Under the pieces are notes generated by a model. The model searched no databases and was not told the origin of the DNA. It was given only the letters and a program-made list of their open reading frames with translations. From Flavobacterium rivuli WB 3.3-2 = DSM 21788 (GTDB lineage: Bacteria > Bacteroidota > Bacteroidia > Flavobacteriales > Flavobacteriaceae), in contig NZ_KB899967.1 in NCBI RefSeq assembly GCF_000378485.1, positions 1-64,000 of the forward strand: DNA of 64,000 bases, written 5' to 3'. This document shows, piece after piece, positions 47,293-56,706 of this stretch. How positions within the stretch are numbered: the stretch's first letter is position 1; each line of letters opens with the position of its first letter. The translations under genes and the position numbers were made by a program.

Positions 47293-48705
47293 ATGTCTTA
47301 CTCACTCAAATCTGGCTATATATTCTTCCTGCTGTTATTGCTGTCCTCCTGTGCTAAAAAAGAAGACTACAGCGCCTATTTTAGTGGTGAGGTAATTAAT
47401 CCGCGAACGCGGTATGTACTTTTTAGCAAGGGTAATAAAGTTATAGATACCCTAAAGCTTGATGAAAATAACCGCTTTTACATAAAGTTCGATTCGCTTA
47501 CACCCGGCCTCTACAGTTTTAAGCACGACCCTGATTACCAGTATGTTTATTTTGATAAAAATGACAGCCTTATGGTAACGGTTAATACGGCAGACTTTGA
47601 CAGGTCTGTAACCTTTAGCGGGCGCGGCGACCGCAAGAATAATTTTATGATGGAGCTTTATATGCTAAATGAAATAGACCGCCATAAAGCATACGACATT
47701 TATAATTATGAGTACCCAAGGTTTAGCCAGTCTATAGACTCTGCATACGCCCTGCGAAAAAGCTTTTATGACAAGAATAAAAAGGATATACACTGGAGCA
47801 ATGATTTTGACTTTTATGCCAAATCGCGGTTAGACTTAAATTATTTTTCTAAAAAAGAATATTATCCTTATGTGCATGCACGCCGCAGCGGAGAGGACAT
47901 AACGCCATCGTTACCAAAAGACTATTATAATTACCGCAAACAGTTAGACGTTAATAACACTAAGCTTATAGGTTTTTCGCCATACATGCGTTACCTGAAT
48001 GCAAGGCTTAACAATATGGCTATTACGCGGCACTTTACCATGAACAGCGTTGCAGAGGATGCCCTCGAAACCAACATAGACAAACTTAACATAGCAGATT
48101 CGCTATTTAGCAATAAAGATGTTAAAAATGAGGCTCTTAATACTGTAGCGTTTAATTACTTGCTGGAAGACCAGAACATTGCCAACAACCAGAAGTTCCT
48201 TAACCGTTACATGCAGTTATCTACAGATAAAAGCAAGGATAACGAGATACGAAAAATAGGCCAGGCAATAAAAAAACTTAAAGTGGGCAGCAAATTACCA
48301 CTAATACACCTTGTAGGTATTGATGGTAAAGAATTTAATATTAGTGAAGGGATTACTAAAGAAACAGTAATTTTCTTTTGGACCAGTTGTGCACGTGCAC
48401 ACATAGAGCGCATAACCCAAAAAGTAAGTGAACTTAAAAAACTACACCCCGGTATAGACTTTATAGCTGTTAATGTTGATAGCGATGACGAATGGAAAAA
48501 AACCATGAGCCTGTACAAGTTTAATGACGCATTGCAATTGCGCAGCACTAACTTTGATGCACTCAGGAAAAAATGGGTAATAACAAAAATTAACCGCACC
48601 ATTATTCTTAACCCAGATGGTACGATTAAAAATGCGTTCACAAATTTACTCGATAGAGATTTTGATAGATCACTTGATAAACTTAATCGGGACTTTCAGA
48701 AATAG
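47293..48705 (+). CDS. TlpA-like thioredoxin-fold lipoprotein with a single active-site Cys
   Basis: The 470-residue protein has a lipoprotein signal (LLLLSSCAKKED). Residues about 25-110 resemble the DUF4369-like beta domain often found before the thioredoxin fold in Bacteroidetes. The C-terminal part (about 335-470) is TlpA-like, but the usual WCxxC is replaced by SCARA, leaving one Cys. It may reduce or isomerise disulfides weakly or act as a binding protein. A TATTTTTG box (47263-47270) precedes the start. Confidence 0.78.
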   Translation: MSYSLKSGYIFFLLLLLSSCAKKEDYSAYFSGEVINPRTRYVLFSKGNKVIDTLKLDENNRFYIKFDSLTPGLYSFKHDPDYQYVYFDKNDSLMVTVNTADFDRSVTFSGRGDRKNNFMMELYMLNEIDRHKAYDIYNYEYPRFSQSIDSAYALRKSFYDKNKKDIHWSNDFDFYAKSRLDLNYFSKKEYYPYVHARRSGEDITPSLPKDYYNYRKQLDVNNTKLIGFSPYMRYLNARLNNMAITRHFTMNSVAEDALETNIDKLNIADSLFSNKDVKNEALNTVAFNYLLEDQNIANNQKFLNRYMQLSTDKSKDNEIRKIGQAIKKLKVGSKLPLIHLVGIDGKEFNISEGITKETVIFFWTSCARAHIERITQKVSELKKLHPGIDFIAVNVDSDDEWKKTMSLYKFNDALQLRSTNFDALRKKWVITKINRTIILNPDGTIKNAFTNLLDRDFDRSLDKLNRDFQK

Positions 48706-48773
48706 AACTGATTTTGCATTTTGAAATGCCGTTAAGTTAGCCAATGTTATGGTTTTGCAGTGCTTCACACAAA

Positions 48774-48792
48774 AATCTAAAATCTGAAAATC
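48774..48792. repeat. Short AATCT repeat between convergent genes
   Basis: AATC begins at 48774, 48781 and 48789. Just upstream lies TTTTGCAGTG, which also occurs beside the heptamer repeat at 16283-16292, so the two loci may carry related dispersed elements. Confidence 0.45.
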
Positions 48793-48795
48793 CAA

Positions 48796-49269
48796 TTATG
48801 TAATCGGTATCCATATTTCCTCTTCGCTATCATCGCTGCCGTTTTGATATTTCTCTCCCAATACCTCAAAGTGCGGTCGGTTATCTAAAGCGTAGCCCGA
48901 TTGTGGGAGCCATTGTGTAAATATTTCTTTAAAAACCTTATCACCATTAGCGGGATTGCCCTTGTAATAAAATACCGCATACAAACCTGCGGGTAATGTA
49001 AGGGTTTCCATACCTGTAGCCACATCACTAAATGAAGTAACCTCTACTGCCGCCCATTTCTCAAATTCATTGGAAGGATTAAACGACTCTAAGAAATTTT
49101 GAGGGTAAATTTGCAGCGAGTAGCGGTTGCTGCCCACCACATTTGAAATTGTATTGCGCAAAGGCATAAAACTTTTCCAGAGTTCCGGAGTCCTGTTATT
49201 AATAAACGACATAGTGAGCCGTTTACCAACAAGCATTTTAGCAGGGATGGTAAGAAGTGTTGGAGTCAT
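48796..49269 (-). CDS. GyrI-like / AraC effector-binding-fold protein
   Basis: The 157-residue protein matches the SHS2-type small-molecule-binding domain of GyrI and the AraC effector-binding family: PAKMLVGKRLTMSF at the start, a central TLPAGLYAVFYYKG, and HFEVLGEKYQNG near the end with acidic residues. It has no DNA-binding domain. It may bind or sequester a hydrophobic compound. It is 3 nt downstream of the DUF1877 gene and probably in one unit with it. Confidence 0.75.
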   Translation of the reverse strand: MTPTLLTIPAKMLVGKRLTMSFINNRTPELWKSFMPLRNTISNVVGSNRYSLQIYPQNFLESFNPSNEFEKWAAVEVTSFSDVATGMETLTLPAGLYAVFYYKGNPANGDKVFKEIFTQWLPQSGYALDNRPHFEVLGEKYQNGSDDSEEEIWIPIT

Positions 49270-49272
49270 TAT

Positions 49273-49800
49273 CTACTCTATAAACGAAAAAATGTAATTG
49301 CCATTAGCCGCCGCTTCATTAAACAATTGCTTTAAATAGCGCAGCCCTTCGGAAAGATGCCTTTTATTAAACGCCTGATCGTCTGACTCATCGTTATGCC
49401 AAATTTCAGGATAAACCTCGTTAGCATTAAGTTCATCGGCATCATAAAGGTTAATAAATTTATCATCAGCTACAGTTTGCAACAGCGTATTTACTGCCAA
49501 AACATTTGCCGGAGAAACATAAAACAACGGCTGCTCTACCTCATCAAAATCTTCATCAAACTCTATAGCGGTATAGTCTATCTCCTCACCAAGAAATTCA
49601 GTCGGGCTAAAAATTTCATTAATAATTTCCAAGTCGTTACCTTTAAAAAACTTAGCAAGTAAATATTGCAGGCCTTCAAAATTTTGTTCAAATACTTCTG
49701 CCCTAAAGCTTATACCCTGCAACTGGTCGAGGTTAGCTTCCTGCTTAAGTAATTCAAATTCGGCTGGGGTTATTGGGTAAAGGCTCGCGCTCTGGCTCAT
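49273..49800 (-). CDS. DUF1877 family protein
   Basis: The 175-residue acidic protein has no signal peptide. Visible family features are SASLYPITPAEFELL at the start, SPANVLAVNTLLQTV in the middle and HLSEGLRYLKQLFNEAAANGNYIFSFIE at the end. DUF1877 proteins have no established function. It is transcribed before the GyrI-like gene. Confidence 0.75.
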   Translation of the reverse strand: MSQSASLYPITPAEFELLKQEANLDQLQGISFRAEVFEQNFEGLQYLLAKFFKGNDLEIINEIFSPTEFLGEEIDYTAIEFDEDFDEVEQPLFYVSPANVLAVNTLLQTVADDKFINLYDADELNANEVYPEIWHNDESDDQAFNKRHLSEGLRYLKQLFNEAAANGNYIFSFIE

Positions 49801-49872
49801 GATGTTTTATTTATATGCCAAAAATAAACAAAACGCGGGGCTTTCAGTTTCAACAAACAAGAAATCTTCGCA

Positions 49873-49904
49873 TTTGCCACTAAAGTATAATTACCCTATT
49901 TTTG
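49873..49904 (+). promoter_or_regulatory. Promoter of the DUF1684 gene
   Basis: TTTG (49873-49876) and TATTTTTG (49897-49904) are 20 nt apart, a near-consensus pair. The ATG follows 17 nt later. Confidence 0.75.
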
Positions 49905-49921
49905 TAATAAAACTAAACGCC

Positions 49922-50524
49922 ATGAAAAAACTTTTTACCGTTACAACCCTTTTTATAATGAGCCTTGGCTATGCCCAGGACTGTAGCGAAGCAACCAGTA
50001 AGGAAACCCAGAAAAAACTTAACGCAGAGTATGCCGACCCTAAAACATCGCCTCTTACTAAGGAAGATTTAAAAACGTTTAAATCGTTAGATTTTTATCC
50101 GGTAGATATAAAGTATTGCGTTACGGCAAAATTGACACGTACGCCAAAGGACAAGCCCTTTTACATGGCAACAACCAAAGCTCGTAAATCGCTTTATGTT
50201 AAGTATGGCGAACTAAGCTTTACCATAAACGGAAAGCAGTGCAAGCTGGATATTTTCCAAAACCAGGACCTTTTAAAAAATGACGAGTATAAAGATTACC
50301 TTTTCCTGCCTTTTACAGATAACACCAATGGCGAAGGTACGTATGCCGGTGGCCGCTACATAGACCTTAAAATACCAAAGGGCAATACTATGCAAATAGA
50401 TTTTAACGCTGCCTACAACCCTTACTGTACCTATAACCACGACTATTCGTGCCCTATACCTCCGTCTCAAAATTTTCTTGATACCGATATTAAGGCCGGT
50501 GTTAAGGCTTATAAGAAACACTAA
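49922..50524 (+). CDS. DUF1684 domain protein, secreted
   Basis: I start at 49922 (MKKLFTVTTLFIMSLGYAQD), 200 residues with a signal peptide; the longer in-frame reading runs through the promoter. The conserved DUF1684 region has FYMATTKARKSLYVKYGELSF, FLPFTDNTNGEGTYAGGRYIDL and the end NPYCTYNHDYSCPIPPSQN. The family is widespread, but its function is not established. Confidence 0.82.
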   Translation: MKKLFTVTTLFIMSLGYAQDCSEATSKETQKKLNAEYADPKTSPLTKEDLKTFKSLDFYPVDIKYCVTAKLTRTPKDKPFYMATTKARKSLYVKYGELSFTINGKQCKLDIFQNQDLLKNDEYKDYLFLPFTDNTNGEGTYAGGRYIDLKIPKGNTMQIDFNAAYNPYCTYNHDYSCPIPPSQNFLDTDIKAGVKAYKKH

Positions 50525-50539
50525 TTATTACGTTCAGTC

Positions 50540-50614
50540 TTCCATTTCGACGTTAGGAGAAATCATTTAAAATTAGGCATTTCTCCACTACGCTGCGCTG
50601 CGGTCGAAATGGAA
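50540..50614. repeat. 75-bp inverted-repeat element (REP/MITE-like)
   Basis: Perfect 12-bp ends, TTCCATTTCGAC (50540-50551) and GTCGAAATGGAA (50603-50614), enclose a second inverted pair, GGAGAAAT and ATTTCTCC. The inner and outer words resemble intergenic repeats I know from Flavobacterium. There is one copy in this window, just after a stop codon. Confidence 0.55.
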
Positions 50615-50637
50615 AACAACGCAGGTATAAATTATAT

Positions 50638-50681
50638 AAAACAAGAAAGCTGCCCGATGTATCAGGCAGCTTTCTTGTTTT
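50638..50681. terminator. Strong bidirectional terminator
   Basis: A 17-bp perfect stem, AAAACAAGAAAGCTGCC (50638-50654) with GGCAGCTTTCTTGTTTT (50665-50681). It lies between the convergent DUF1684 and Cys-rich genes. Confidence 0.88.
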
Positions 50682-50721
50682 AAAATATTCTGTTGTAATA
50701 AAAGGTAATAAGTAAAACTTA

Positions 50722-50967
50722 TTATGCCGAAATCCTTGGGTAGTAAACGGTGCATAACATACCATCGCCTGCTTTAAGCGGGTGAGCGCAATGTTCTGTC
50801 TGGAATTTGGCACATTTTAAACAATCTGATTCCCTGCTTAGTACAGCACGAAATTCGTAAGCGTGGCAAGCCTGTGTTTCGGCAGTAATTATTTCGTGTA
50901 CGTTGCATAACTGACCTTTTACATGGTGACCGCAGTTACCGCAACAATTTGCTAATGTAATATCCAT
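50722..50967 (-). CDS. Small cysteine-rich hypothetical protein
   Basis: The 81-residue protein has nine Cys. CCGNC lies near the N-terminus and CLKC-x7-C in the second half, with several His (GHHVKG, EHCAH). The spacing suggests two metal-binding knuckles. It has no signal peptide and no recognised family. It is isolated and preceded by an A-rich stretch. The strong terminator placed after its stop codon supports a real gene. Confidence 0.6.
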   Translation of the reverse strand: MDITLANCCGNCGHHVKGQLCNVHEIITAETQACHAYEFRAVLSRESDCLKCAKFQTEHCAHPLKAGDGMLCTVYYPRISA

Positions 50968-51206
50968 GACTTTTTCTTTTTTAATTAGTGATAGAACAAA
51001 TTTACGCAGAATATATGTTAGAGAAATTCTAAATAACTGTATTTGAGCTATTTGTAAATAGACCGCTTATAAATAATGTTGTAATATCATGAATTACAGT
51101 AGATCATAATACAGTATTACTAATGCTATATAAATATTATAAAAGAAATTATTTAATATGTGAAGGCTCTTATTAAGAATATTTACATAATTTTAACAAA
51201 AAATAC
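50968..51206. other. AT-rich intergenic region without a recognised feature
   Basis: The 239 nt between the divergent Cys-rich and barrel genes have no open frame with sensible composition. No TTTG/TAnnTTTG pair was found on either strand. Confidence 0.4.
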
Positions 51207-51800
51207 ATGAAGCACTTATCTTTATTTATTGTTTTATTCGTCACTTCACTCTGTTTTTCGCAACAAAGTAACTCTGTCAAAGATGAATATAGGAACAAGG
51301 GTTATTTCAACATTACCCGGTTTTCATATATTTTAGTAGACAATACTAAGCAGGACATCTTTACACCAGGTGTTGGAAATTCTTCAAACGATCTTCCTAC
51401 AAATAATGCAAAAGCATTTTCAATACAAACTATTAGTGGTTATTTTTTTAGTCCGTATTTCTCGGCAGGTGTTGGCATAGGTTTAGATGGATATAAAGAC
51501 CCGAATATTAATACGTTTCCAGCTTTTGTAGAAGTTAGGGCTTACTTAAAAGATAGTTATAATAGCCCATTTGCTTTTATAGATTATGGCGGACTCATAA
51601 AAATAAGTGATAGCTTTAACAAAGGAAATATGTTTAATATAGGCGCAGGTTATAAAGTATTTGTGAGCGACAGGATCGCATTAATACCCGAAATCAGCTA
51701 TTCGGTCAAGAACATAAGCCTTACCGATGAAAAAGTAAAAACATCAGATAATACGGTTAACATCACCGGGATTCAGTTTGGTATTGGTATAATATTTTAG
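51207..51800 (+). CDS. Hypothetical outer-membrane beta-barrel protein, secreted
   Basis: The 197-residue protein has a signal peptide (SLFIVLFVTSLCFSQ). The remainder is alternating beta-strand sequence with Gly/aromatic patterns (FSAGVGIGLDGYK, FNIGAGYKVFVSDRIALIPEISYS, GIQFGIGIIF), ending in Phe as small barrels do. No specific family is recognised. It stands alone. Confidence 0.65.
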   Translation: MKHLSLFIVLFVTSLCFSQQSNSVKDEYRNKGYFNITRFSYILVDNTKQDIFTPGVGNSSNDLPTNNAKAFSIQTISGYFFSPYFSAGVGIGLDGYKDPNINTFPAFVEVRAYLKDSYNSPFAFIDYGGLIKISDSFNKGNMFNIGAGYKVFVSDRIALIPEISYSVKNISLTDEKVKTSDNTVNITGIQFGIGIIF

Positions 51801-51992
51801 TTTTGCCAGGCAATAATGATTATCGATACGAGCTTTGACGCTCATAATAATTGGGGGGAGGGCCACAGGCAAATTGCTATAGGATAGATTATTAAAGTAA
51901 TCTTTTGGGATAGCGTTAACGGTTGTGTGTTGCTATGGCTTTAACTGATGATTGATAATATTGGCTTGTGCCGAAAATGACTATTGGAGCAA
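51801..51992. other. Intergenic region with G-rich tract
   Basis: The 192 nt contain a G6 tract near 51852 and no gene. No hairpin with a U run was found for either convergent gene. Confidence 0.3.
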
Positions 51993-52556
51993 TCAATAAA
52001 TCTTAAAACGTGCTACTGTATCTTTCATAACCTGGACATCTTGATAATTGGATACTTTATACCTTATTACAGCCGAATCATTTTTTATAGTAACACTGCT
52101 ATCTTCAAAGTCAAAGGATTCATCAGTCCTGATCCTGCCGATATGCTTTTCAAACAAAAAAAATTTCGTTTCATTGATTTCGTACGTTCGACCAGCATTC
52201 ATTAAGCCTGCAAATTCTTTATAAATTATAAGTCCGTCTTTTTTATATACTACATCCTTTGGGTAAATAAAAAATAATAGTACAGAAGCGAGCATTGTCC
52301 CAAAAATACCGTCTGCCAACCAGGCTATAATAACTATAACCGGCGACAAAACATAAACCGCATAATAGATAACTCTCCTTTTAAAAGGCTTATAATTATA
52401 AAAAAATAGTGCAGCGCCCGTTATGCAAATAATTATCTTAGCAATAAATATTATAGTGCTATTAAAACTGATAAGTTGGCTTATAAAAAAATTAAAGAGT
52501 ACAAATACCAGCAAGCCAAAATGAATACGGGTAAAGATTTGTTTTATGGAAGCCAT
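51993..52556 (-). CDS. Hypothetical membrane protein, four helices plus cytosolic tail
   Basis: The 187-residue protein has four hydrophobic segments in the first 100 residues (about 12-30, 34-53, 62-80 and 83-98), then a soluble tail of about 85 residues with beta-strand pattern (VVYKKDGLIIYKEF to AVIRYKVSN). The tail resembles PH-like domains of small membrane proteins, but I cannot assign a family. It lies on the same strand as, and 80 nt after, the next gene. Confidence 0.6.
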   Translation of the reverse strand: MASIKQIFTRIHFGLLVFVLFNFFISQLISFNSTIIFIAKIIICITGAALFFYNYKPFKRRVIYYAVYVLSPVIVIIAWLADGIFGTMLASVLLFFIYPKDVVYKKDGLIIYKEFAGLMNAGRTYEINETKFFLFEKHIGRIRTDESFDFEDSSVTIKNDSAVIRYKVSNYQDVQVMKDTVARFKIY

Positions 52557-52639
52557 TATGTAAGCATCATTTAAGGCATGTTTTTTTAACGGAATTAACT
52601 TAACGCCCGCACAGGCTAAAGGATTATATTATAAGCTAG

Positions 52640-53584
52640 CTAATCCCAATACTCATATTCTATTGTTTTATTATGATTCCGACCATGTTCAAACCACTCC
52701 ACAAGTATAAGATCTCCTATTTTATTGTAAGTATTTTTATAAGCTGTATCGATGTGTCGGTCATATCTTTTTTTAAGTGTGATAGTTGCTCTTGTATCAT
52801 AAAATTCTTCGAATTCTAATTTACCATCCGAATAAAATTCAGCATGGCTTATTATATCTTTCTTATAGAAAAATAGCTCGGCACTATCGCTATCTTCGCT
52901 TTTATAAGTATGTTTAATAAGACTGCCATTACCATTGTATGTAAAATCTTCACTTTCTATCAGTCTTTCTCCATTTGTATTATTAGTCCAGAATTCAGTC
53001 TTTTTAAATCTTCTATCTGTATATAGTTTTTTAAAATTGTCCAGAGATGTATCATTGTCTACATAAATTCTTTCTGTTTGTAATCTCATGTCGTTGTTAT
53101 AATTATATTCAGTTTTAAAATAACTGCTGTCATTATAATACTGAAACTCTTCTATAAGTTTCAATTTGCCGCGTTCATAACAATATTTTTTCTCTCTTAC
53201 TTTTTTTAGACCTGATACATCGGCACTAAAAAACACCTCATGTACTATGTTATCTTTTTCATAATCGTATTTACTTATATCGCAAAGAGTATCATGAAAA
53301 TAACTGCGTAATTCGGTAAGATGTTTTTTATTATAAAAATATTCCGTTTTATAATAAAGGCCTTCTGCAATAAAAGGCACATCACTATGGTTGCTATTAG
53401 ATGACAACTCTGTTAGCCTGCCTTTTTTATCAAATACATGCAAATCAATTTCACCCCAGCCATTGTCTACCACCACACGTTTTGCATTACAGGAAAAACC
53501 TAAACTTTTATTAGTAGATATTTTTTGTGCATAGACACTTGCACAGGTACAAGTTAAAAAAATAATTAAAATTTTATACGGCAT
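52640..53584 (-). CDS. Secreted protein with RHS/YD-like repeat segments
   Basis: I start at 53584 (MPYKILIIFLTCTCASVYAQK, 314 residues), which gives a proper signal peptide; the longer frame reaches into the uvrA promoter region. The mature part is made of repeating Tyr/Asn-rich hairpins such as YDYEKDNIVHEVFF, YNYNNDMRLQTERIY, FTYNGNGSLIKHTY and NTYNKIGDLILVEWF, like short RHS or YD repeats. No toxin domain is seen at the C-terminus. The function is unknown. Confidence 0.65.
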   Translation of the reverse strand: MPYKILIIFLTCTCASVYAQKISTNKSLGFSCNAKRVVVDNGWGEIDLHVFDKKGRLTELSSNSNHSDVPFIAEGLYYKTEYFYNKKHLTELRSYFHDTLCDISKYDYEKDNIVHEVFFSADVSGLKKVREKKYCYERGKLKLIEEFQYYNDSSYFKTEYNYNNDMRLQTERIYVDNDTSLDNFKKLYTDRRFKKTEFWTNNTNGERLIESEDFTYNGNGSLIKHTYKSEDSDSAELFFYKKDIISHAEFYSDGKLEFEEFYDTRATITLKKRYDRHIDTAYKNTYNKIGDLILVEWFEHGRNHNKTIEYEYWD

Positions 53585-53681
53585 TGTTAAGATAATAGTT
53601 GATTCAAATATACAAAACCTCTCCCCACAGTTTAACACTTTCTTACACAAACCCCTCACATAAAAATAGCCCAAAAATCAG

Positions 53682-53689
53682 TACCTTTG
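53682..53689 (+). promoter_or_regulatory. -7 box of the uvrA promoter
   Basis: TACCTTTG lies 16 nt before the ATG at 53706. No TTTG stands at the expected -33 position. Its place excludes the upstream TTG (53694) as a likely start. Confidence 0.5.
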
Positions 53690-53705
53690 CGTTTTGCACA
53701 AAACT

Positions 53706-56537
53706 ATGTTAGATTCTACCGATAATATAGAGGTTTTAGGCGCCCGCGTCCACAACCTCAAAAATATAGATGTAACCATTCCGCGCGAAAAGCTGGTGGT
53801 TATAACCGGCCTTTCAGGGTCGGGTAAGTCATCCCTCGCTTTTGATACCATTTATGCCGAAGGGCAGCGCCGTTATATAGAAACATTCTCGGCTTACGCA
53901 CGCCAGTTCCTCGGCGGCCTGGAGCGCCCCGATGTAGATAAGATAGACGGACTCTCGCCGGTTATTGCCATTGAGCAAAAAACCACCAGCAAGAGCCCCC
54001 GCTCTACCGTGGGTACCATTACAGAGATTTACGACTTTCTACGCCTGCTTTATGCCCGTGCCGCCGATGCTTACAGCTACGTTACCAATGAAAAGATGGT
54101 GAGCTATAACGACGAGCAGATACGTGGCCTTATCCTCGAAAAATTTGATGGCAAGCGCATTACCATACTCGCGCCCATAGTGCGTTCGCGTAAAGGGCAT
54201 TACCGTGAACTGTTTGAACAAATATCTAAGCAGGGCTTCCTTAAGGTACGTATAGATGGCGACATACGCGATATTGAAAGCGGCATGAAACTGGACCGCT
54301 ACAAAAACCACGATATTGAAACCGTAATAGACCGCATGGCGGTAGACAACACGCCTGATACTGATAAACGCCTTGCCGACAGCATTAAGACGGCAATGTA
54401 CCATGGCGAAGATGTTATGATGGTTATAGAGCACGACACTAACGAGGCGCGCTACTACAGCCGTAACCTTATGTGTGCGTCGAGTGGTATATCATACCCT
54501 AACCCGGAGCCTAACAACTTTTCGTTTAACTCGCCAAAGGGTGCGTGCGATAATTGTAATGGCCTGGGCACCGTAAATGAGATCAACCTTAAAAAGATAA
54601 TTCCAAACCCTAAACTATCTATAAAACAGGGGGGTATTGTACCCATAGGCGAATATAAAAACTCCTGGATTTTTAAACAGTTGGAAGCCATTGGCGAAAA
54701 ATATAGCTTTAAAATTACCGATGCCATAGAGAAAATTCCCGCTGAAGCTATGGAGATGATCCTTAACGGCGGCAACGATAAATTTACGGTTACCAATAAA
54801 AACCTTGGCGTAAATAAGGAATATAAAATTGATTTTGAGGGTATATCGGCCTTTATAAAAAACCAGTATGCCGAAAATGCTACGGCAGCTTTAAAGCGCT
54901 GGGCTAAGGAATTTATGGACGAAGTTCCATGCCCCGTTTGCCACGGTACGCGCCTTAAAAAAGAATCGCTGTACTTTAAACTTAACGGCCTTAACATTGC
55001 CGAGGTATCTCAAATGGATATCTCTGACCTTGCAGACTGGTTTGGTGCTATAGATGAACATTTATCTGACAAGCAAAAAGCTATAGCATCAGAGATTGTT
55101 AAAGAGATCAAGGCACGCCTTAGCTTTTTAGTAGACGTAGGGTTAAATTACCTGTCTCTAAACCGTGGCTCCGGTTCACTTTCGGGTGGGGAGGCACAGC
55201 GTATAAGGCTGGCAACCCAAATAGGTTCGCAATTGGTAGGTGTACTGTATATTCTTGATGAACCAAGTATTGGCCTGCACCAGCGCGATAACGAAAAACT
55301 TATAAAATCGTTAGAGTCATTGCGCGACCTGGGCAACTCGGTGCTCGTGGTAGAACACGATAAAGACATGATAGAGCGCGCAGACTATGTTATAGACATA
55401 GGCCCTGCCGCGGGACGTTTTGGCGGACAAATAGTTAGCAAAGGCACCCCTGCCGAATTGCTTAAAGAGCATACCCTTACCGCAGCGTATCTAAATGGTG
55501 AAAAAGAAATTGCGGTACCTAAAGTGCGCCGCCCCGGCAATGGCAAAACACTTAAGCTTAGTGGCGCTACCGGCAACAACCTTAAAAATGTTACGGTAGA
55601 GTTCCCTTTAGGTAAAATGATCGTTGTTACAGGTGTATCGGGCAGTGGCAAGAGTACGCTTATAAACGGCACGCTCTACCCTATTCTTAACGCACATTTT
55701 TTTAACGGCGTAAAAAAACCGGCTCCCTACAAAAAAATCGAGGGGCTGGAACATATAGACAAAGTTATAGACATAGACCAGAGCCCTATAGGCAGAACGC
55801 CGCGCTCTAACCCCGCTACTTACACAGAGGTTTTTAGTGAGATACGTTCGCTGTTTACACAAACACCGGAGGCTATGATACGTGGCTATAAACCAGGGCG
55901 TTTTAGCTTTAATGTTAGCGGCGGCCGTTGCGAAACCTGCGAAGGCAGTGGGCTGCGTGTTATAGAAATGAGTTTTTTACCCGATGTGTATGTAGAATGC
56001 GAAACCTGCAACGGCAAACGTTTTAACCGCGAAACGTTAGAGATAAGGTATAAAGGCAAATCAATATCTGATGTGCTGGACATGACGGTAGATGAGGCTG
56101 TGCCTTTCTTTGAGAACATCCCTAAAATTAACCGTAAGATACAAACTATTCAGGATGTGGGGCTTGGATATATAACACTGGGTCAGCAAAGTACTACGCT
56201 ATCGGGCGGTGAGGCACAGCGTATTAAACTGGCATCAGAACTTAGTAAAAAAGATACCGGAAACACCTTTTATATTCTTGATGAACCTACCACAGGATTG
56301 CATTTTGAAGATATAAGGGTATTGATGGAAGTAATAAACAAGCTTGTAGAAAAAGGTAACACCATACTTATTATAGAACACAACATGGATGTTATTAAGC
56401 TGGCAGACTACATTATAGACATAGGTTATGAAGGTGGTAAAGGTGGCGGGCAGCTTATTGCCAAAGGCACTCCCGAAGAAGTTGTTAAAAACAAAAAGAG
56501 CTATACAGCACAATTCTTAAAAAAAGAATTATCTTAG
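53706..56537 (+). CDS. uvrA: Excinuclease ABC subunit A
   Basis: The 943-residue protein has two ABC modules (P-loops GLSGSGKS at 35-42 and GVSGSGKST near 640), both signatures ([10 protein letters not shown] and [10 protein letters not shown]) and the C-terminal zinc module with CETC and CETC. In the N-terminal zinc module the first Cys pair is incomplete: CASSG where E. coli has CPxCG, while ACDNC is intact. It finds DNA damage with UvrB in nucleotide excision repair. It stands alone, as usual. Confidence 0.96.
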   Translation: MLDSTDNIEVLGARVHNLKNIDVTIPREKLVVITGLSGSGKSSLAFDTIYAEGQRRYIETFSAYARQFLGGLERPDVDKIDGLSPVIAIEQKTTSKSPRSTVGTITEIYDFLRLLYARAADAYSYVTNEKMVSYNDEQIRGLILEKFDGKRITILAPIVRSRKGHYRELFEQISKQGFLKVRIDGDIRDIESGMKLDRYKNHDIETVIDRMAVDNTPDTDKRLADSIKTAMYHGEDVMMVIEHDTNEARYYSRNLMCASSGISYPNPEPNNFSFNSPKGACDNCNGLGTVNEINLKKIIPNPKLSIKQGGIVPIGEYKNSWIFKQLEAIGEKYSFKITDAIEKIPAEAMEMILNGGNDKFTVTNKNLGVNKEYKIDFEGISAFIKNQYAENATAALKRWAKEFMDEVPCPVCHGTRLKKESLYFKLNGLNIAEVSQMDISDLADWFGAIDEHLSDKQKAIASEIVKEIKARLSFLVDVGLNYLSLNRGSGSLSGGEAQRIRLATQIGSQLVGVLYILDEPSIGLHQRDNEKLIKSLESLRDLGNSVLVVEHDKDMIERADYVIDIGPAAGRFGGQIVSKGTPAELLKEHTLTAAYLNGEKEIAVPKVRRPGNGKTLKLSGATGNNLKNVTVEFPLGKMIVVTGVSGSGKSTLINGTLYPILNAHFFNGVKKPAPYKKIEGLEHIDKVIDIDQSPIGRTPRSNPATYTEVFSEIRSLFTQTPEAMIRGYKPGRFSFNVSGGRCETCEGSGLRVIEMSFLPDVYVECETCNGKRFNRETLEIRYKGKSISDVLDMTVDEAVPFFENIPKINRKIQTIQDVGLGYITLGQQSTTLSGGEAQRIKLASELSKKDTGNTFYILDEPTTGLHFEDIRVLMEVINKLVEKGNTILIIEHNMDVIKLADYIIDIGYEGGKGGGQLIAKGTPEEVVKNKKSYTAQFLKKELS

Positions 56538-56706
56538 TATGATGTTCTGCCGCCAGATTGCATGAAGCGAATAAATTTCTTAAACTTCATTTATTAGTTA
56601 AATTAATGTATTTGGGTATATTTGGCACCAGAAACAAATAATTAAGTAGTTAAACGGATGTAAAGCTTTATAAAGTTTACTTCGTGTTCTAAAATTTTAA
56701 AAGTAC

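Noticed and set aside
50553-50813. 86-codon minus-strand frame past the Cys-rich gene
   Set aside because: It consists of the inverted-repeat element and the terminator hairpin read through, and overlaps the better-supported Cys-rich gene.
54455-54997. 180-codon minus-strand frame opposite uvrA
   Set aside because: The uvrA frame is conserved throughout, and the antisense frame shows no motif.
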